Assembly (NCBI GenBank): GCA_030737835.1
Contig: CM060855.1
Coordinates: 1,535,032-1,599,031, forward strand
Length of the DNA stretch: 64,000 nucleotides
Reading direction: 5' to 3'
Origin: Acorus gramineus
Taxonomy: Eukaryota > Streptophyta > Magnoliopsida > Acorales > Acoraceae
Shown here: piece after piece, positions 33,751 to 43,985 of the stretch
Position numbering within the stretch: position 1 is the first letter of the stretch
How the letters are laid out: each line of letters starts with the position of its first letter
Made by a program: the position numbers and the translations under genes
The notes under the pieces: generated by a model
The model's database searches: none
The model's input: only the letters and a program-made list of their open reading frames with translations
Told to the model about the DNA's origin: nothing

Positions 33751-34008
33751 CTAAGTGTTCTCCTGGACTAATTGTTGCAGATGCAAGTTCACATAGAACT
33801 GTTGCATCAAAGCTTCGATCATCTGCTGCATCGATCCCTGAAGGCGGGTCAAAAGAGTCTCTTGGGCAGACTCCACCACCCACCTGAGATCTTGGGCCTG
33901 ACTGGCCAGGGTCCCAGGCGAATCACCAATACCAGCATTTGATGGGAGGGCAACTCGATCATGTTGCCTCTCTGAATGTGTGTCACTTGGATCAGACATT
34001 GCGAACAT
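33751..34008 (-). mobile_element. Gag start of element D
   Basis: A minus-strand frame of 85 residues starts shortly inside the primer-binding site, as expected for the N terminus of gag in this orientation. It is Gln/Ser-rich with a helical stretch around LLTRLQGSMQQMIEALMQQF. It has no diagnostic domain, so the call rests on position. Confidence 0.45.
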
Positions 34009-34026
34009 TGACTTTTTGTTTCAGTA

Positions 34027-34044
34027 TCCCACAGACGGCGCCAA
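34027..34044 (-). other. Primer-binding site of element D
   Basis: Minus-strand TTGGCGCCGTCTGTGGGA lies two bases inside the 5' LTR. It is a variant of the TTGG...TGGGA form seen at 2793 and 55748 and typical of plant Tat/Athila-type elements. Confidence 0.8.
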
Positions 34045-34046
34045 AC

Positions 34047-34758
34047 TGAGGAGGATATTTTCCCCTTCAGTTAAACTTTTCGGTTATTGGGGTTAAAACT
34101 CTAAAATGATTGTTTTTTTTGTAGAAAGTAAATTTGGTGGCTTGAAAGTATATTTTGACTGAACGTGCCTCTGTGTCAGGCTGCCTACGTACCCTTTTTT
34201 ATAGGGATCAAGTCACACGTAGTTCCCTCGCTAGATTATTGCTTACACCTTCCTTCGACTGTTTTAACCATCTCCCCATTTAAACACTTAGTGGGCGATT
34301 TTGGTGTGAGGCACGTCGTTCCCACGTCGCGCAATTAGTGGGCCTTAGATGTCCGCTTGGCAATTACAGGCGTTTATGGTCCTCTAACCGTTTCTTCAAT
34401 CTGCTCATGGCCCTTTGGCCTGCTCGTTCATCTGTTATGTCTTTCAAGTACATCTGCGAGATGAAAGATCGCCCGATCAGACCTCTTGTCTGGTTGTGTC
34501 TTCCTTGCTCATTCACGAAGAGTAAGGTCGTCCAACCAGACCTCTATCTGATCGTGTCTTAACTACTCGAGGTGAAGTTCGCCCACGAGGTATCTGACTG
34601 TCCGACTAAACCCTCAATCTAGTCGTACCAGCTTGCTCAGGGGGGAGGGGGGTCATTATGACATTGTAGATTCGGATCCGGATTTGTGGGCCCCAAGTAT
34701 AATGGCCCATATCCGTCCTGGCGTGACACGTGTAATGGTGCGGATTTTTACCTCCACA
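34047..34758 (-). repeat. 5' LTR of element D
   Basis: Plus-strand sequence starts TGAGGAGGATATTTTCCCC and ends TTACCTCCACA, matching 30573-31302. CTAGG at 34759-34763 is the outer copy of the target duplication, after which the palindrome arm resumes. Confidence 0.85.
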
Positions 34759-35197
34759 CTAGGATATTTAAAACAATAACAAATAATAAAAATTCATAAA
34801 AAAATATAAAAACACATTTTTGTACAAAAATAAACTCTGAACCATAAAAGAAAAAAAATCAATAAAATTTATTATCTTTTGCATATATATAAAATAAAAA
34901 ACCTAGTTTTATTAAAAACTAAATTTAATAATCCAAACATAGGTCTAATATTTAAAATAAATAATAAATCGAAACCCTAAATTTATCAAAAACTCATAAT
35001 CCTATAACATAAACATATATCTAATAAATCAAAACCTAGTTTTATGAAAAATCAAAATACAATAAAAATATATCGAATCCTTAAAGTAAATCAAGATCCT
35101 AAGTTTACCAAAAACTCAAAAACCTAAATACTTAAACATAGATCTAATAAATAATAAGAAAATCAAGCAAAAGATAAAAAGAAAATATTAAATACCT

Positions 35198-35219
35198 CCC
35201 CCCCCCCCCCCCCCCCCCC
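35198..35219 (+). repeat. Poly-C tract
   Basis: Twenty-two consecutive C residues follow an A-rich region with degenerate repeats (AAACATAGATCTAATAAAT-like phrases). The length may be affected by sequencing error. Confidence 0.85.
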
Positions 35220-36366
35220 TCTCTCAAAACCCATCGGCACCTCTATTTCACAAGACTCTCCCTCACACAGATATACATACACAATTGAGTGATAATATAT
35301 GATCTGTGCTATACGTGCGAACTGCGTATATATAACCTTTAAAGGGGTATATGCCTAGTAAAGCAAGCATATACCCGATCATTGAAGGTATTGTTGATAA
35401 TGTAATTTTAAGTGATGTATGGAATAATACTTTAATGAGGTATGCTTTCTTTACTGACGCATATATCACTTTAAATGATGTGAAATACCTTTAAATGAAA
35501 TGTATGTTTTTTTATTGATGTATATACTTCTTTAAATGACATATATGTTGTGATCTGCACGGTCTGCACGGACTACACCATATCATTACTTTACACACAC
35601 ATATATTTATATATCTAATATTCTCATTTTATTGCATAATTTAAATTCCGAAGGTGGTTATTTGAAAGATTTGATGGACTATGGATTTAAAAAGAAGATT
35701 ATTTGGTTAACTAAAAAGAGTAAAGGACAATCAAGGGCCATCAAAATTTCAGATTATGATCCCATATATCTAATAAAAAATCAATAAATCATACAAGATT
35801 AATTGTAATGCAAACATGTATGATATGCTTATTTGAAAAATATTCATTAATTTAAATTTGAAATCATCATATTAAAATAGGTAGCTACACCTAACCAAAT
35901 TACAAACGACCCCTGCATTATTTCTTATTTACAAATAGGTCTCAATATAAATTACAAATAGCTCCCTGCATACTATTATAAAAAAATTCAAAATTCACAA
36001 CAATGTCCCTAGAACCAATTACAATCAAGCCTCAAAACCTAATCTTTCTATCTCTGAAATTTATGAGGTTGTAGCCATTTATTCTTCAGATCTTAAAGAT
36101 CTTCAGAAAATTATAGAATAAAAATTTCAACATTAATTGATAATAATCAAAATTGCAAACTGAATCGGCCCATAAAGATCCATTTAGTGAACCAAAAGTT
36201 AAATGCACAAAAATTAAACTCATTATAATGGAGAGAAGAAGCACAGACAATGTCACACCATCTAGCAGTACATGTGGAAAATGGATCTTGCAACTTGTAG
36301 TACTCATCAAAGAGAGGAGAGGGGATGATGTCGTAGATACGTCAGTCCCCATGTTGTTTTGTTTTT
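35220..36366. other. AT-rich region without a recognisable gene
   Basis: Short frames at 35263-35469 and 36086-36406 have no recognisable domain. A motif CTTTAAATGA(T/A) recurs near 35400-35530, but no clear unit boundaries are seen. Confidence 0.5.
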
Positions 36367-37470
36367 TTTGGGGGTATTGTTCAAATGCCCCTTGACTAAT
36401 GGTCAAATTTTTTTTTCTGTCTCTAGAATTTTTTTTATTTTTTATTTACTCCTGAAATCTGGTCCTATTTTTTTTGCCCCTGAATTTTCATAATACCCGA
36501 ACTATCCTGTATAGACAGAGTTACAGAAATACAAAAATATAATGTGATACATACAGAAATTATAGACATAGTTACAGATATTTAATAGTTATCTACAAAA
36601 ATATTAAAGTACGCAAAGATGTTTATACACAAAATGGTCATATATACATTCTCAATGTCATTACATTATCATCTGTAAATGCATTCAGTGAACACAAAAT
36701 TGTTATAGATACAATCTCAAAGTTTCGTTAATATAGAAACATCAATTGTTTGAATTATGACGTTTTCTTGAAATCTTAATGATTAATTGTTATCTTCCCC
36801 TTAATCCTCTTCATTTCCTCTTGGGTAAAATGAAACAAGATTATCGAACTAGACATTCAATGTACTTCATAACGAAGAACAGGTTTTTTAAGCTATATAA
36901 AAAATACAACAATTAAACACTTAAATAAATTTTTATTTACCAATATGAACAAAATTAGTAATAGAATGAATCTGTACTGAAAATTTATAAACAATTGTAA
37001 TATTTTAATAAAATTACTTCTTGATCTATGTACTTAACAATTACTGAAATTAATATTTATATAACAACTACAACAAAAACTACCAATGTGATGCCAATGA
37101 CATAATCTACTATTTATATAATAGAAATGTAATATTTTATATTATTCTTTTAATAATTACAACAGAAATTACAAAAACTATAATTTACACAACAACTATG
37201 TAATATCATACATAGAACTAAACTAAGAACATATAAATTACAGAAATGTAATAAATGATTACAGAATGTAACGATAAATTACAGAAATGTAATACTAATT
37301 TACAGATGGGGGTGGTTTAGGTATAAAAAATGAGGTGGCACAAGTCTAGGGGCAAAAAAAAATAAGACAAGATTTCAGGGGTAAATAAAAAATAAAAAAA
37401 AGTCCGGGAGTAAAAAAACAATTAGACCCTTAGTCAAGGGGTATTTAAACAATTTTTCCCTTTTTTTTCT
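36367..37470. mobile_element. Non-coding DNA element with long terminal inverted repeats
   Basis: The left end contains GCCCCTTGACTAATGGTC, ATTTACTCCTGAAATCTGGT and TTTGCCCCTGAATTTT. The right end contains the reverse complements in matching order (TAGACCCTTAGTCAAGGGGT, GATTTCAGGGGTAAATAAAA, CTAGGGGCAAAAAAAA). The inverted ends are about 110-140 bp. The interior is AT-rich and repeats ATTACAGAAATGTAA-like phrases several times near 37140-37310. Long inverted ends without coding sequence fit a Mutator-type MITE; no clear target duplication could be read. Confidence 0.7.
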
Positions 37471-37799
37471 TTCTCCGAGAGCAGGTACAAGAGACGGAGA
37501 GAGGATGATGTTGTCCATCCCCATTTTTTCAAAGGGAGAGAAGGGTTGAAGATGGATTGATGGGAAGAGTTGTAGAGAGATCACACTTGGTAGAATTCCA
37601 TAAGTGCCCCTAGTCCTAACTCCATTCAAGAACAGTTGCTGAGCCTTTTTGATAGATGTCAGGAGTAAAAACGGAATAAAAAGTTTGGCCCGCTATTTTG
37701 TCGGGATGTGATTTCTTGCTTTTAAAGAAGAGTTATAGATATAAATAAGAGAAAATGCACATATTATTTAGTCCTCTAAATTAAGGAGAGAACACAAAA

Positions 37800-38520
37800 C
37801 AAAAGATATATGACATCTAATGATAACAATCATCCAAACAATACTAGTAAGAGTCGGCTTAGAAATCTAACTCATAACAAACATCCATATAAGAATTGTA
37901 TGACTTGGCTTACAAGTCCGACTCATTTCAAACAAGTGCAATAATATGGAAAAATGCATAGGAATCCAATTTATACCAGACAAACAATAAAAGAAATGTC
38001 CAACCAATACCATTACAAGCGACATATAATGACACAACACAATAACCTTATAAGTCATATCCACAATTCTTTCATTATGCCACTTTCCTAGTGACTCAAA
38101 CTACAAGCGAATTAACTTATACAACACGAACAATGATAACAATCATTTGCAAAAATAATTGTATAGGTCAAAACCACCCATGCCCTACATCATAGGTGTT
38201 ATAACTTATACAGCATGAGCAATGACAGCAATACAATAAAAAATGTACAAGCCAAGCTCACCCATGTCCCATTCCACAAGTGATTCGAGTTGTACAGAAT
38301 AAGCAAAGACATTACAAGCAACCAATTACACAAGTCAGGCCCTCCTACATCCCATATCATAGGTGATCCAATTAATACAATGCAAACATTAACAATAACA
38401 AAAAGAAACAACATCAAACAATTTCATCCATAACTATATAAGTTAGGTTCATTTATGTCCCATACACAAATGATCCAATTTGTACAATCAAAATAAAAGA
38501 CATTAATGATGACAACAACA
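37800..38520. repeat. Degenerate tandem repeats
   Basis: Phrases such as CATGTCCCAT(A/T)...CAAGTGAT, TTATACAACACGAACAATGA and TACAAGTC recur at irregular steps of about 75-110 bp, with clear examples starting near 38083, 38192, 38266, 38349 and 38459. The units are strongly diverged. No coding sequence is seen. This looks like an old satellite-like or transposon-internal repeat. Confidence 0.55.
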
Positions 38521-38735
38521 TAATATTAAGAGATTTATGGTATTTAGAATTTATAAAAAAAATCATTTGTTGAAATGGACATTCACGGATTGAATGTACC
38601 ATCCGCAACACTATCCAAAATGTGAAAAGATTCATAACAAAATTGTGAAGATATGGCCATGCTGAACAACTTGAAAATCTCAATTGTCTAGGTGTGCCAC
38701 TCATGTTTGCATGCTCCAACGTATTTTTTTTTTAT

Positions 38736-39010
38736 GGATTTTTAGTTTTAAGTCTCTATAAACTATATGATTTAGTGATTGATCCCTCACTTCTTCATAT
38801 TTCGGTTTAAGTCCCCAGATTTAAAGGGTATGTTCCTTTTTAGTCCCTCCCGTGAACCTATCTTTAAATTATTTGGTTTTCTTTTTAATCCCTGAGAGGA
38901 ACTAAAAAGAAACATACCCTTAAAATCTGGGGACTTAAACCAAAATATGAAGAAGTGAGGGATCGATCACTAAATCATATAGTTTACAGGGACTTAAAAC
39001 TAAAAATCCC
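38736..39010. mobile_element. Short stem-loop MITE (Mutator-like)
   Basis: The left end GGATTTTTAGTTTTAAGTC pairs with the right end GACTTAAAACTAAAAATCC, and pairing continues for roughly 120 bp on each side (CTCACTTCTTCATATTT against AAATATGAAGAAGTGAG). TTTTTTTAT occurs directly before 38736 and directly after 39010, compatible with a 9-bp target duplication, though its simple sequence makes it weak evidence. There is no coding capacity. Confidence 0.8.
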
Positions 39011-39266
39011 TTTTTTTATATATAAGTGACCATCCACTATATAGTGCTCTTACATAGATTAGCAACCAATAAGAATGCAAATCTAATATGCATCAATCCT
39101 TATTCACTCAAGTTATCTTCAGCTTAAAAGGAATGACTCTCATACTAGCTTATCTCCAATAAAAAAATAATTCACAATTAGCCAAAATAACTAAAATCCA
39201 AAACATTGGATAGCCAAAACTCAAGCAAGTTATACTATGATCAAAAAATGCAATCTAAACTCTTAG

Positions 39267-39715
39267 CCATCGTTTGGTTCAAGAATAGGGCCCAGAATAA
39301 GTGAGATTAGTCGGAATAGCTTTAAAATGGATGTTTGGAAGGCTAAAATAAATGAGAATCTGCATGCCAGAATTAATTGATATAAAGTAATATATGGATT
39401 CCACCCAACCTCGGGACTTAGTTTATTTCATGTTATTCAACCCAAAAAATATGTGTGCTCACTGTCAAATCAATTATCATCACCTCTTATAAATTATTAA
39501 TTGTCAAATGAATTGTCATCAGTTTTTCACTTTTTATAAATGTTTATCCATGCTTCATTTATATTTTATCCAAATAACAAAAATTTTGTTATTACATTTT
39601 CCAACAAGGATAATATAAAGCATAACTAAACAAAAAAATCACTTTATCATTAGTTATAGTAGAATAGTCATAAAACTCATAATAACTTAATTCTCTATCC
39701 AAACGAGGGATAATT
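39267..39715. mobile_element. MITE-like repeat family F, copy 1
   Basis: It opens with ATCGTTTGGTTC and closes with TCTATCCAAACGAGGGAT, inverted-complementary ends. Its interior (AGAATTAATTGATATAAAGT, TGTCAAATCAATTATCATCACC) recurs at 45797-46236. It is non-coding. The superfamily is not certain. Confidence 0.65.
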
Positions 39716-40369
39716 AAAAATTAACTAGCTTTATACACGTGCTAAATGCACATGAATCTAAATTTATAAGATGTAACTATAATATTGATATTAATAGCAT
39801 AATATTGACATAATATTTAGCACATAAAATATTGTATATATAAAATGAAACCTACACGATAAACGAGGAAGAAATATAAATAATGTATTAAAAGAATTTG
39901 AAACTCCTTCCATTTATACATAGTGTAATAAATTTGAATGCCGTGTAAAATATATATATAGTTACATTGTAATAAAAGTAACATAACAAATATCTATAGA
40001 GTTCAATTAAGATAGATTTATTAATATCTTTATTTTTGAATTATTAAGATTTGAATATATTGATATGATTTATTTATGTTTGACCTTGAAAACTTAAAAT
40101 ATATTTACAATTTATCTAAATCTGGTTCGAAATCTTTCATTTTAAAAAAATAGAATAAAAATGAGTAATTGTTAAATTTATGGGAAGGTTAATACAGAAA
40201 AAAAAAAAAATATGTGTCATTTTCCCTTTAATAAGAAATTAATAGATGTAGGCTCAAGGTTAAACAAAATAACCAAATATAACTCTTTTTTTTTTATGAC
40301 CAATATAATCTCGTTAGGATGATCAAACCTAAACTCTAAATTTCACATGCTAATTAACTAAGCTTAAGC
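39716..40369. other. AT-rich stretch, nothing recognised
   Basis: No gene or clear repeat is visible; the sequence is dominated by A/T runs and ATATAT steps. Confidence 0.5.
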
Positions 40370-40830
40370 TTCCACGAAATCAAGAATAAGATCAACAAAA
40401 AACTCAATGTCACCATCAGGGAGAAGACTGGACAATTCATCTGGAAATACCTCAGGAAATTCAGAAACAATAGAAGTGTCACTGACTAAGGCCTTCCAGA
40501 TGTAGTAGTATCCACGGTAATGGCTAGATATCTCTTCCAATCTTTATCTAGCAATCTCTAAGCATGAAGAAAAGAGACGAATCCAATCGGATATGATCAA
40601 CCGAAACCCTCAAAGAGGAATGATTTCCTGCAACCAGTGATATGAAAAGTCACCAATTTTGAAAATAAATAAATTATATTGCATGTAAAGTTGACAACCA
40701 ATCCATGCCAAGGGTAATATCGAATCCGAGAATATCGAGAAGGAAGAGATCAGTAGGCATCTCATGCCCATCGATCTCAACCAAGCAAAAGGGAAAGCAA
40801 ACTTTGGTGGCAACTTGTTCACCAATGGAA
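40370..40830 (-). mobile_element. Ty3/gypsy protease to reverse-transcriptase-junction fossil
   Basis: Minus-strand reading of 40690-40800 gives GHEMPTDLFLLDILGFD and LGMDWLSTLHA, the C-terminal end of a chromovirus-type protease (family pattern ILGMDWL). Further along, 40380-40440 gives FPEVFPDELSSLLPDGDIEF, the linker before reverse transcriptase. The order is correct for pol. It is a broken fragment with no LTRs of its own recognised. Confidence 0.75.
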
Positions 40831-40911
40831 AATGGTTATGTTAAGTGTAGACATCAAGAATGTAGACCACTTTACTAGGAGTTTCGCAAATCCCAATAAA
40901 GTGAATGAATG

Positions 40912-41155
40912 TGTGACACCGACCCATTGAGGGGGTGGTGGGTGGTGGGTCAGGATAGCTAAGAGGCCCAATAGTTTCAAGGGGCCCAAAGATTAGGTGG
41001 GGGTGAGGTGCTTAATCCTACATCGCCTAATGGAGGGATATATTCTATGCTTATATTTAAGCACAACTCTTACACACCAAGTCGTGTTTTTAAAGCCGTG
41101 AGTCCACCAAGAACAAAGCAGACAATATCTTGCTGTGTAAGCCTGAGACGTTACA
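40912..41155. mobile_element. Short LTR-like segment
   Basis: It runs from TGTGACACCGACCC to GAGACGTTACA, with TG...CA ends over about 244 bp, and contains a TATA-like TATATTTAAGCAC. Segments of this kind in plants are usually solo LTRs or ends of small LTR elements (TRIM-like). No target duplication is visible (GAATG before, TCTAT after), so the edges are tentative. Confidence 0.45.
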
Positions 41156-43399
41156 TCTATGCTAATTTGGCATGAGGTGATTAGTTGAAAAAAATTAAAG
41201 AGTCTTGCTACATGGGCCCCAGAATATAAGCCCCTACAAGCCCCATTAGGTGTCATAATCTCATTGGCTGGATGTTTGACTTTTAAATTACTTGAAAAAG
41301 AAAAATACCTAAATACCCTTCGTTAGAAACCCATGGTTTTTTTTCTCCCACTTTCTCTCTCCTTAGCAAAAGAGCGGGTACTTTATTTATAAAATCAAGC
41401 GATCCTTGTTTTCTAAGAAGCAAATTCACCGCTTCTCTCCTTTTATGTTGCGGTCATAAAGACGAATTTCTCGTGTTCTATACCAAAGTGGGCTTATTGT
41501 CGTTAATCTTCCTTGTATGCTGTCACTTCTACACGTATGAATGAGAATAAAAAAGAAGCGAATCAAACTCTTTGCGGCTCTCGGAAACAAATGTTTGAAA
41601 AAAACCTCTAACAGCTTCTCCAATAAAATCAAATGCCATAAAAAAAATCGAATGCCATAAAAAAAAAACTTTCAATGTGAAAAGAAGCCATCAAAACTCT
41701 AAGTCAGGTAGTATTGATCCATTAATCATTTCATGAAATCATGGAATTGGAGGAGTAAGATGGGGAAAATTTGTACACTTGATCAAGAACGAGGAAGGAA
41801 TCTGAGTTTCTAATCCCAATGTATTTGCTGCTGCTGCAAGCATCGATTTTGAAGCAAAAGATATTTTTTTACCTGAAAATCATATGGGAACAAAATGAAT
41901 ATGTCTAGAAAATAGAATGTGTAAGTGATTCCACTAATTGAAATGAGAGAAAGAAAGGAAGAAGTATATATAGAAAACATGAAAAAGGAATTCCTTCTAC
42001 AATGTCATGCATGCAGTTAATTAAACATGTATTTAGATTTCATTGAATGTAACTGGATCTGGAACAATATATCTGAATTTTAATTATGACTGAATTTTCA
42101 ATGCAATTGTGTTTTCAAAATATATCTGGATATGGATTTCATATAATGTAATTGGATCTGGAACAATGTATTTAAATTTAATTATAACTGAATTTCCAAT
42201 GCAAGTGAGTTTTCAAAATTTAAACATGCATCTGAAACTTATGTAGCTAACATAACAAATTAATCATTCACTTAAACCAAAAAGAAAGATGAAACATGGC
42301 TCACTTCTGGGAGGTAAAACGACAATATTAGATTATTGTATAGTATAAATTCAAATATATCTTGATTTTTCAGAAAATGTATCTTACTTTTTCAGAAAAT
42401 ATAATTAGATTACTAGGGAAAAGACATAAAAAATGAAAAAAAGGATCAATAACCACATAAATAGAGCAAAAATATAACTTGGTACTATATAATTAACATA
42501 ACAAAATAGTCATTCATTAAATAACATTACATAAAATAAAAAAAGCACATGTGCAAAAAAAACTCACATAAACATAATGCAACTAGTTTATTAGATATAT
42601 TTCAAATGTATCTGAATTTCAAAAAAAAAGGTGTAGGTGGAGGTAGGAGGATGTGGAGGCCAGAGGAGAGCTTGAAAGATAGCCTAATCACCTCTCATAT
42701 GATAGAGGGCGGCGAGAGGAATCCAAGGGTGGTGATGCCGGTCGCTAGAGATAAGTAGGCCGGCTGGAATGACTTTTTGAAGTGGTGGATGGCTTAGGAG
42801 GGTATTATCGGTAATACCACTTATGTCACCTCATAGGGCTTACATGGGGCCTATATAATGAGGCTTGTAAATCATTATTGAAAATTAAATTATAAAGAAG
42901 AGAGAAAAAGGGTGCTAGTGTACTGCTAAATCTCACAGTCCACTTAGGTTTTAATTGGAAACAAGTTTGGACTACTTTGGTTTTGAAGATATCATACTCT
43001 AAATTTATTTTCAAAGACCCTTATAGTTTTTGCTTCTGAAAAATGTGAAATATAGCTCTTAGTCATAAAAACAATTCTTTACAAATTTAAGAAAAGAAAT
43101 GATATCTAGTCAGTAGTGTTGGATCTATTAGTTTAAATCATTCCTTAATGAGAAACTGTTATTTATCCTCTACTAGCATTGAACCTTACATGTTAAACAT
43201 GTGAGGGCACACATGTCAATTCTTCACAAGGAACTGCCATAAACTAATGAGTTTCAACACTAATTGAATCCTATCTTATACATAAAGCATGTATGATAGA
43301 AAGCTAATCTTAAAACTAGCTTTATGTGAAAATCTGTCTTTCAAACTCATTTTCAAATGTTACCTCAGGCACTACTTTAAACTATGGTATCTTGTAGTT
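41156..43399. other. AT-rich region, possibly an inverted-ended element
   Basis: No gene is recognised. ACATGGGCCCCAGAATATAA near 41213 resembles the reverse complement of a stretch near 42830-42870 (GGGCTTACATGGGGCCTATA), so 41213-42870 may be a non-coding DNA element with imperfect inverted ends. A diverged phrase AATGTAACTGGATCTGGAAC is repeated near 42048 and 42140. Confidence 0.35.
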
Positions 43400-43985
43400 T
43401 AAGTTACGAGCGCTGATACACTCAGTCCATTTTACAGTCTCATATCCTATGATAACATAGCATATGCTACGCTATCATCGTGTATGAGTCTATTGCGTAA
43501 ATTATTTTTTATCATTTTTTAACTTGAAGAAAAATATTCTAATGCATCTCAGTATATATTTCATTTCATATAACAATATGAACTTCATTTGGAGAGTATG
43601 ATTTTTTTTTTAAAAAAAAAAGAAAACTTAAATGGACTGTAATTAGGGCTGCAATAGGGTTGGACATATTTGCATTTTCCTTGTTAGAACTATGGTGGCC
43701 TTGAAAAATGATACATCCAGCTCCCATTACAGCTCTAATTGCAGTTCACCCCAATTTTCTTTTTTTCTTTTAACAAAAAATCATACACTCTCCAAATGAA
43801 GTGCATGCTGTTATATGAAATGAAATATACCCTGAGATACATTAGTGTATTTTTTTTCAAGTTAAAAAATGATAAATTTTTTTGCACCATATACTATGAT
43901 AGAACCCAAGACACTATGATAATGCAGTATATACTATGTTATTATAGTGTATGTGGTTACAAAAGGGCTGAGTGATAAAATTCTA
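43400..43985. mobile_element. AT-rich stem-loop MITE
   Basis: The left half (43400-43655) and right half (43735-43985) are inverted copies: CATTTGGAGAGTATGATTTT against AAAATCATACACTCTCCAAATG, and ATCATTTTTTAACTTGA against TCAAGTTAAAAAATGAT. The outer ends carry TGATACACTCAGTCCATTTTA-like sequence. Related ends occur near 44505, 49910-50170 and 52265, suggesting a small family. Non-coding. Confidence 0.72.

Larger units (their letters stand above)
30573..34758 (-). mobile_element. Tat-like LTR element D with both LTRs and CTAGG duplication
   Basis: Two direct LTRs (30573-31302 and 34047-34758) enclose about 2.7 kb. CTAGG lies before 30573 and after 34758. On the minus strand the order is LTR (34758-34047), primer-binding site, gag start, antisense gene region, purine tract, LTR (31302-30573). 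The LTRs are roughly 90% alike by eye, so the insertion is not recent. No reverse transcriptase or integrase is recognisable, so it appears non-autonomous. It adjoins the family-X solo LTR, sharing one CTAGG copy. Confidence 0.88.
23600..34985. repeat. Second large palindrome, right arm split by two insertions
   Basis: The left arm is 23600-25584. The right arm is 25634-27229 plus 34764-about 34985. They are inverted copies around a loop of about 49 bp (25585-25633). Examples are TAGGTGGGCCTGCCAAT (left, near 24380) against ATTGGTAGGCCCACCCACC (right, near 26910), and AAAAGATGATAAATTTTATTG against CAATAAAATTTATTATCTTTT. The right arm is interrupted by 27230-34763 (two LTR insertions) and the left arm by a CACTA-like fragment. 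Both arms begin TGTG(G)TAGC-like at the loop side, which resembles LTR starts. The family of the arms is not identified. Confidence 0.82.

Noticed and set aside
40912-41155. A Cassandra-type TRIM with a 5S RNA-like segment
   Set aside because: No 5S rRNA-like promoter sequence could be recognised in it; only a generic short LTR call is kept.
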